Positions 20,915 through 24,965 of a stretch of DNA of 24,965 bases are shown in pieces. The notes under the pieces were generated by a model. That model was given only the letters and a program-made list of their open reading frames with translations. It had not been told where the DNA came from and did no database searches. A program made the position numbers and the translations under genes. Location of the stretch: assembly GCA_031287585.1 (NCBI GenBank), contig JAITST010000546.1, forward strand, positions 1-24,965, given 5' to 3'. The number at the start of each line of letters is the position of its first letter. Position 1 is the stretch's first letter. This DNA is from Planctomycetaceae bacterium. GTDB taxonomy: Bacteria; Planctomycetota; Planctomycetia; Pirellulales; Thermoguttaceae.

Positions 20915-22275
20915 AAGACACGGAATCTGCGAGCGAAATTGAGTTTAACGAAAACGATGAAGCCGTTGAAAGGAAACTCTCGAAGAAAAACCAGGAAATT
21001 CTGCTTCGCCGTAAAGCGGATACTGTCGGTAAGAAGGGGCAACTTGGGGAGCAGATTCAAAACGTTATCTCCGTAGGAATGTTAAGCGAGGGATGGGATG
21101 CAAAAACGGTAACGCACATAATGGGACTTCGGGCTTTTACCAGCCAACTTTTGTGTGAGCAGGTCGTTGGTCGGGGACTTCGCCGAACATCATACGAATT
21201 GAACGACGAAGGCAAGTTCGACCCGGAATATGTTCAAATCTTTGGTGTACCGTTTGCTTTTATGCCGCACGAAGAAGATGAAGACGGTCGCAAACGAAGA
21301 CTACAAAAACCGACAACTGTTATCGAATACGTCAAAGAAAAGGCGGAGCATAATTTTACATTTCCGGTAATTGACCGAATTGAGCGGACTTGGCGTTCCC
21401 GATTGATACTCAATTGGAACAAAGTCGAGCCGCTGATACTTGACCCGAAACACACAATTACGGCAACGGAATTGACCCCGATGATTGACAGCAAGGCATT
21501 ACAGCCCATGGGGCTTACCGAAATCGAGTTGAAAGAACTTGCTGAAAAATACCGTTTGCAAACATTGGTTTTCAAAATTGCAGCCAACATTTTTAACAGC
21601 GGGTTGACGAACAAAGAGAATCGCAAGGATTATAAGGGTGATTTGACGAACTTTTTTATGCAAATTGTTGCCTTGACGGAAGAATTTATTCAATCTGATA
21701 AAATTAAGACGACACTGCCGCTTTGGGATAACGACCCGCTGCGGAAAAAAGTTTTGATAATGCTGCACATCGGCGAAGTTGTTTATCATATTTGGAACGA
21801 GATTGATACGGACAACACAGAGGTTCTGATGCCAGTCTTTAATGCAGAGAAGCCCGTGCGGAATACATCGGAAATGAAAATATGGTGGTCAACGAAAAAG
21901 TGCGAGGTTCACCCGAAGTCGCCCATCAGTTTTACCGTTGGTGACAGCGTGATGGAATGTATCGAGGCACGAATTATCAATGAAAACAAAAACGTTTTCT
22001 CATTTGTAAAGAACGACCATCTGGGCTTTTACATTTATTACCGCTATAACGGCGTGCTGCACAAGTATTATCCTGATTTCCTCATCCGAAAAGCGGACGG
22101 CACTATTATCGTTCTTGAAACAAAGGGACAAAAAACGGCAAAGGACAAAATTAAGTGGAATGAGATGAAAGAGTGGATAGCCGCTGTGAACAATCACGGT
22201 GGATTCGGACACTGGGCTTTTGCCGTGTCGTTTGATGCGAACGATGTTGCTGATATTTTACAAGGGGAGAATTAG
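20890..22275 (+). CDS. res: Type III restriction enzyme Res, C-terminal helicase and nuclease portion
   Basis: Continues Res in the shifted frame, about 460 residues. VISVGMLSEGWDAKTVTHI and LLCEQVVGRGLRR are helicase motifs V and VI. The PD-(D/E)xK nuclease is YYPDFLIRKADGTIIVLETK, with Asp in YPDF and E-x-K in ETK near the C-terminus. The listed start is TTG at the frame border and is not a natural start; the segment would be made only by frameshifting or from a corrected sequence. Joined to the upstream part the protein would be about 930 residues, a normal Res length. It ends with TAG. Confidence 0.9.
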   Translation: MQIDSKTIKDTESASEIEFNENDEAVERKLSKKNQEILLRRKADTVGKKGQLGEQIQNVISVGMLSEGWDAKTVTHIMGLRAFTSQLLCEQVVGRGLRRTSYELNDEGKFDPEYVQIFGVPFAFMPHEEDEDGRKRRLQKPTTVIEYVKEKAEHNFTFPVIDRIERTWRSRLILNWNKVEPLILDPKHTITATELTPMIDSKALQPMGLTEIELKELAEKYRLQTLVFKIAANIFNSGLTNKENRKDYKGDLTNFFMQIVALTEEFIQSDKIKTTLPLWDNDPLRKKVLIMLHIGEVVYHIWNEIDTDNTEVLMPVFNAEKPVRNTSEMKIWWSTKKCEVHPKSPISFTVGDSVMECIEARIINENKNVFSFVKNDHLGFYIYYRYNGVLHKYYPDFLIRKADGTIIVLETKGQKTAKDKIKWNEMKEWIAAVNNHGGFGHWAFAVSFDANDVADILQGEN

Positions 22276-22382
22276 GCGACTACCCAATTCATATGAAAGA
22301 AAGACACAATGAGCGATAGTTTGTTTCCCCGAAACTCGCGATGTTTTGCGTGCGGCGGCTCGAACAGCGGAGAAATGCTGGT

Positions 22383-22489
22383 ATTTATTTTGGACTTGTG
22401 TTACAATGCTTTCATCCATTTCGGCATTGCAGCGTGTTGCCAATTTTCAAACAATACCAGTTTTGAACGAATTATCGTTTTACAGACAC
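22383..22489 (+). promoter_or_regulatory. Repeated promoter/leader copy upstream of hemD
   Basis: The -10 TACAAT (22402-22407) with TGGTAT 17 bases upstream aligns exactly to the GATAAT/TTGCAT promoter before the URO-D-family gene. The whole 107-base block aligns ungapped to 13088-13194. A predicted stem TTCAAAC with GTTTTGAA lies in the leader. The expected 5' leader of hemD is about 118 bases. Confidence 0.65.
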
Positions 22490-22531
22490 CAACGTTTGAC
22501 GCTACGGTTTTATTATTGCCTCAAATCATTT

Positions 22532-23332
22532 ATGCTAGTCCTTATCACTCGTCCGAAGCGGCAATCGCATTTCCTCGCGAACAAGTTGCGTGAGTTTGGG
22601 TTTGACGTGTTGTTTGAACCGCTAGTTTGTATCGAACCGATAGCCGATTCGCAAACGTTGCAAAGTTTGCGAACGATTGTGAACGTGATGTTCGGCAAAA
22701 CGATGACAAGCGAGGACGGGTTACGTTACCATTGGCTCGTGTTTTCAAGTCCGAACGGTGTTAATACGTTTCACGAGTTATGCGGACAGTTTATTCCGGC
22801 GAGTGACGTTTCGTTGTTGAATAGTAACATTAAAATAGCAGTAGTCGGACCGGGAACCGCGAACGAGTTTAACGAACATTGGCAACAGCCGTCAGTAACA
22901 GTTTTTTCGCAAAGCGGTAATGCGGAGGAAATGGTTGAGCGGATGACGACGCAATTTGATGTTAAGAACAAACGTGTACTGATTCTGCGCGGCGATAAAG
23001 GTCGTAAGGTCATTGCGGATACGCTAACGAGTTGCGGGGCGATTGTTGAAGAACACGCGATTTACCGTACAACAGAAGTGCAAGACATTGCACCTGAAAC
23101 ACGTGACAAACTACGAACGGGCGAAATTGGTTTCGTAACGGTAACGAGCAGTTCGATAGCTGATGCGTTAGTGAAACATTTCGGCGACGATCTGCACCGT
23201 ACCAACTTGGTAAGCATAAGCCCGCTAACATCGCAACGTCTGACCGAACAAGGTTTCCCGCCGAGTGTTGAAGCCAAAGAGGCAACAATTGATTCGGTGC
23301 TGGAATGTATAACGCACACATCGGTCAGTTGA
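22532..23332 (+). CDS. hemD: Uroporphyrinogen-III synthase
   Basis: 266 residues. It cyclises hydroxymethylbilane to uroporphyrinogen III with inversion of ring D, the branch step to heme, siroheme and cobalamin. It starts MLVLITRPKRQSHFLANKLR (the family's T-R-P...A-x-x-L start), then DVLFEPLVCIEP, WLVFSSPNGVNTF (the F-T-S-x-N-G-V motif), KIAVVGPGTANEF, RVLILRGDKGRKVIADTL, HAIYRT and FVTVTSSSIADALVKHF, the standard HemD order across its two alpha/beta domains. ATG 22532 is chosen because homology begins there; upstream in-frame starts lie in the repeat. There is no Shine-Dalgarno. The sequence resembles distant HemD members, so specificity is by motif. Confidence 0.85.
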   Translation: MLVLITRPKRQSHFLANKLREFGFDVLFEPLVCIEPIADSQTLQSLRTIVNVMFGKTMTSEDGLRYHWLVFSSPNGVNTFHELCGQFIPASDVSLLNSNIKIAVVGPGTANEFNEHWQQPSVTVFSQSGNAEEMVERMTTQFDVKNKRVLILRGDKGRKVIADTLTSCGAIVEEHAIYRTTEVQDIAPETRDKLRTGEIGFVTVTSSSIADALVKHFGDDLHRTNLVSISPLTSQRLTEQGFPPSVEAKEATIDSVLECITHTSVS

Positions 23333-23339
23333 AACTGAC
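23324..23339 (+). repeat. 7-bp inverted repeat spanning the hemD stop
   Basis: GTCAGTT-GA-AACTGAC, a 7-bp perfect palindrome with a 2-base centre, includes the TGA stop. It is too tight a loop for an RNA hairpin without opening a pair; it could be a protein-binding site or chance. Confidence 0.3.
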
Positions 23340-23374
23340 GGAAGATGTGACAGAACATAATCAATCATTCACCT

Positions 23375-24643
23375 ATGCCATCACAACATCTCCGCGAATC
23401 TGAAGCGAACGTCTTTCTCGCCAACCTTGTCAATCTTGAAACTGTTGTTCATTTCGACTACGCTGCTCTTGGCGAGAAACTTGAGACGTTGCGGCGTATC
23501 TTGTCCGCGTTGGGTAATCCCGAAAAACGTTTCGCTACCGTTCACGTTGCGGGGTCGAAAGGGAAGGGGTCGGTTTGTGCGATGGTTGATAACACGTTGC
23601 GGTTGGCGGGTTATCGTACCGGTTGCTTCACGTCGCCGCATATTGATTCTGTTACCGAGCGTATCACGATTGACGGTAATACGATAACGATGGATACGTT
23701 TGTTGACGAGATTCTGCAACTGAAAACGTTCTTGCAATCGCGGGGCGGCACGAAGTTGTTGTCATATTTTGATATCCTAACGCTTGCTGCGATTGACATT
23801 TTCGCACAGCAAAACGTTGACGTGGCGATTCTGGAAGTTGGAATGGGCGGACTTTACGATTCGACAAACGTCTGTAACCCGACAGTCAGCGGGATAACCG
23901 AAATCGAATTGGAACACACAGAGTACCTCGGCGACACGATTGAAAAAATATCAGTACAGAAGGCGGGGATAATTCGTTCAAACGTTCCGGCAGTCGTCGC
24001 GCAACCAAACATCAACTTGCCGCCGGAACAACTCAGCGCGATACTCCCGAAAAATTCGATTTTGATTCCACCGTCAACACGGACTGTCGAAAACTTGCAT
24101 CTAACTATGCCGGGAAAGCATCAGACAAAAAACGCGGCAGTCGCGGCGGCAATACTGGAACAACTTCGCGGCAACTGCGGTATGAAAAAACTAACAACAG
24201 AAATAATCCGCGACGGTATAGCAACAACCAAAATCCCGTTACGAATCGAACAACTATCAACAAACCCAATGCTAATAATCGACGCGGCACACACAGTCAA
24301 GTCAACAAAATCATTGTTAGAAGTGCTAAACGAAAACAAGACTTACGAAAAAAAAACGTTGTTACTAGGACTAATGCGTGACAAAAACATAGAAGGAATT
24401 TTAGAAGTATTGCTGCCGTTTTTCGACAAAACAATCTTCACCCGTTGCAGTGAATCAGCGAGAGCGTTGAGCGGAAAAGAATTAGCAGGGAAGACAAACT
24501 CAAAACAATACGAAATAATAGAAGCCCCAATCACAGCATTTCAAACAATTCGGCAAAACGCAAAACCAAACGACCTAATCTGCGTGACAGGTTCGTTTTA
24601 CCTAGGAGCGACAATTCGGCGTTTGTTTGTTGATAACAGATAA
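23375..24643 (+). CDS. folC: Folylpolyglutamate synthase / dihydrofolate synthase
   Basis: 422 residues, standard FolC length. It adds glutamate to (dihydro)folate using ATP. Features: N-terminal LGEKLETLRRILSALGNPEK, P-loop VHVAGSKGKGSVCAMV (usual form is GTNGKGS), CFTSPHIDSVTERI, the omega-loop and ligase core VDVAILEVGMGGLYDSTNV, ITEIELEHTEYLGDTIEKIS with KAGIIR, the C-terminal domain start PLRIEQL, and MLIIDAAHT (usual form is D-G-A-H-N-P). The changes in the P-loop and DGAHNP motifs are unusual but keep the Lys, Gly and His. The 3' third uses more A-ended codons than the 5' part. It lies 42 bases after hemD and is probably co-transcribed. Confidence 0.92.
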   Translation: MPSQHLRESEANVFLANLVNLETVVHFDYAALGEKLETLRRILSALGNPEKRFATVHVAGSKGKGSVCAMVDNTLRLAGYRTGCFTSPHIDSVTERITIDGNTITMDTFVDEILQLKTFLQSRGGTKLLSYFDILTLAAIDIFAQQNVDVAILEVGMGGLYDSTNVCNPTVSGITEIELEHTEYLGDTIEKISVQKAGIIRSNVPAVVAQPNINLPPEQLSAILPKNSILIPPSTRTVENLHLTMPGKHQTKNAAVAAAILEQLRGNCGMKKLTTEIIRDGIATTKIPLRIEQLSTNPMLIIDAAHTVKSTKSLLEVLNENKTYEKKTLLLGLMRDKNIEGILEVLLPFFDKTIFTRCSESARALSGKELAGKTNSKQYEIIEAPITAFQTIRQNAKPNDLICVTGSFYLGATIRRLFVDNR

Positions 24644-24681
24644 AACGATTGATGATAAACTCAAACTGGGGGTGTAACCCA

Positions 24682-24710
24682 TTGACAAATAGTGTACGTT
24701 TTGCGAAAAT
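24682..24710 (+). promoter_or_regulatory. Possible promoter of nikR
   Basis: TTGACA (24682-24687), a 17-base spacer, then GAAAAT (24705-24710). The -35 is perfect but the -10 is weak, as expected for a regulated promoter. No GTATGA-N16-TCATAC type NikR operator is visible. Confidence 0.45.
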
Positions 24711-24770
24711 TGCGGCATGATGATTTCCAAGTGACCTGTGAATAAACTTAACTCAATTCCAACCCAAAAA

Positions 24771-24965
24771 ATGTCCAGTATTACACGTATCAGTATTTCG
24801 GTCGAGGAAGACCTTCTTGAAAAATTCGATTTTTTTTCGGAAGAGCAAGGTTTTCCTACTCGGTCAGAAGCAATCAAGAATGTGATGAAGGAAGCCCTTA
24901 TCAGAGAGGAATGGATGAAGGGAACACACGTTGCCGGAGCGATTTCAATGGTTTACGACCATCAC
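24771..24965 (+). CDS. nikR: Nickel-responsive regulator NikR (3' partial)
   Basis: 65 residues, cut by the window end. The N-terminus RISISVEEDLLEKFDFF followed by RSEAIKNVMKEAL is the ribbon-helix-helix DNA-binding domain. THVAGAISMVYDHH begins the ACT-like nickel-binding domain, where the VYDHH segment corresponds to the first His ligands of NikR (E. coli form VYEHE). The nickel-ligand Cys and last strands are outside the window. It normally represses nickel uptake genes when nickel is plentiful. ATG 24771 is the only start near the domain, and no Shine-Dalgarno is visible. Confidence 0.85.
   Translation, partial: MSSITRISISVEEDLLEKFDFFSEEQGFPTRSEAIKNVMKEALIREEWMKGTHVAGAISMVYDHH

Noticed and set aside
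22309..22593. 94-codon open frame upstream of hemD
   Set aside because: It runs through the repeated promoter/leader and into hemD in another frame; the aligned copy upstream of the URO-D gene does not keep this frame as a homologous protein.

Overview
The window is bacterial, of moderate GC, and densely coded almost entirely on the + strand. No single gene fixes the phylum. Weak or absent Shine-Dalgarno sites before several genes, the PAS/GAF/receiver protein, a UroD-like gene, four-helix-bundle genes and dispersed palindromes would suit a Planctomycetota or related PVC lineage. That is inference at low confidence. The housekeeping genes recognised are tRNA-Asn, hemD, folC and nikR (partial). 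TAG is used as a normal stop several times.

Positions 1-8750 are an accessory region. An Hsp70 ATPase domain runs in frame into a TerD domain and ankyrin repeats, but an amber codon sits where TerD proteins usually have Trp. The ankyrin part then fuses in frame with the first gene of an operon of unrecognised, beta-rich, possibly virion- or tail-like proteins (1867-4057 and 5889 to about 7650). That operon is interrupted by a two-gene cassette with its own consensus promoter: an ImmA/IrrE-type HELGH metalloprotease and a class III nucleotidyl cyclase-like protein. It is a candidate signalling or defence pair. The operon's last gene loses its C-terminus where an out-of-frame HExxH protein begins.

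Positions 8750-12690 hold two good terminators, a 54-residue membrane protein, a consensus promoter driving a RelA/SpoT-like N-terminal fragment, a 146-bp nested palindromic (MITE-like) element, a PAS-GAF-receiver protein, and tRNA-Asn on the minus strand.

Positions 13040-14450 contain a UroD-family gene preceded by a promoter/leader that recurs, at about three-quarters identity, upstream of hemD. Related promoter segments precede the PAS/GAF gene and the mod gene.

Positions 14493-22275 are a type III restriction-modification operon, mod - AAA ATPase - DUF4276-like - res, so a second ATPase/TOPRIM-like pair is nested between mod and res. The res gene carries a -1 frameshift. The most striking object in the window is mod. 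It contains four in-frame, palindromic, heptad-repeat insertions that encode nearly the same peptide. The last two flank a complete four-helix-bundle gene (23S rRNA intervening-sequence protein family) read in another frame, while the Mod frame stays open throughout. This resembles an rRNA intervening sequence moved into a protein-coding gene.

Positions 22280-24965 return to core genes: hemD, folC and the start of nikR.
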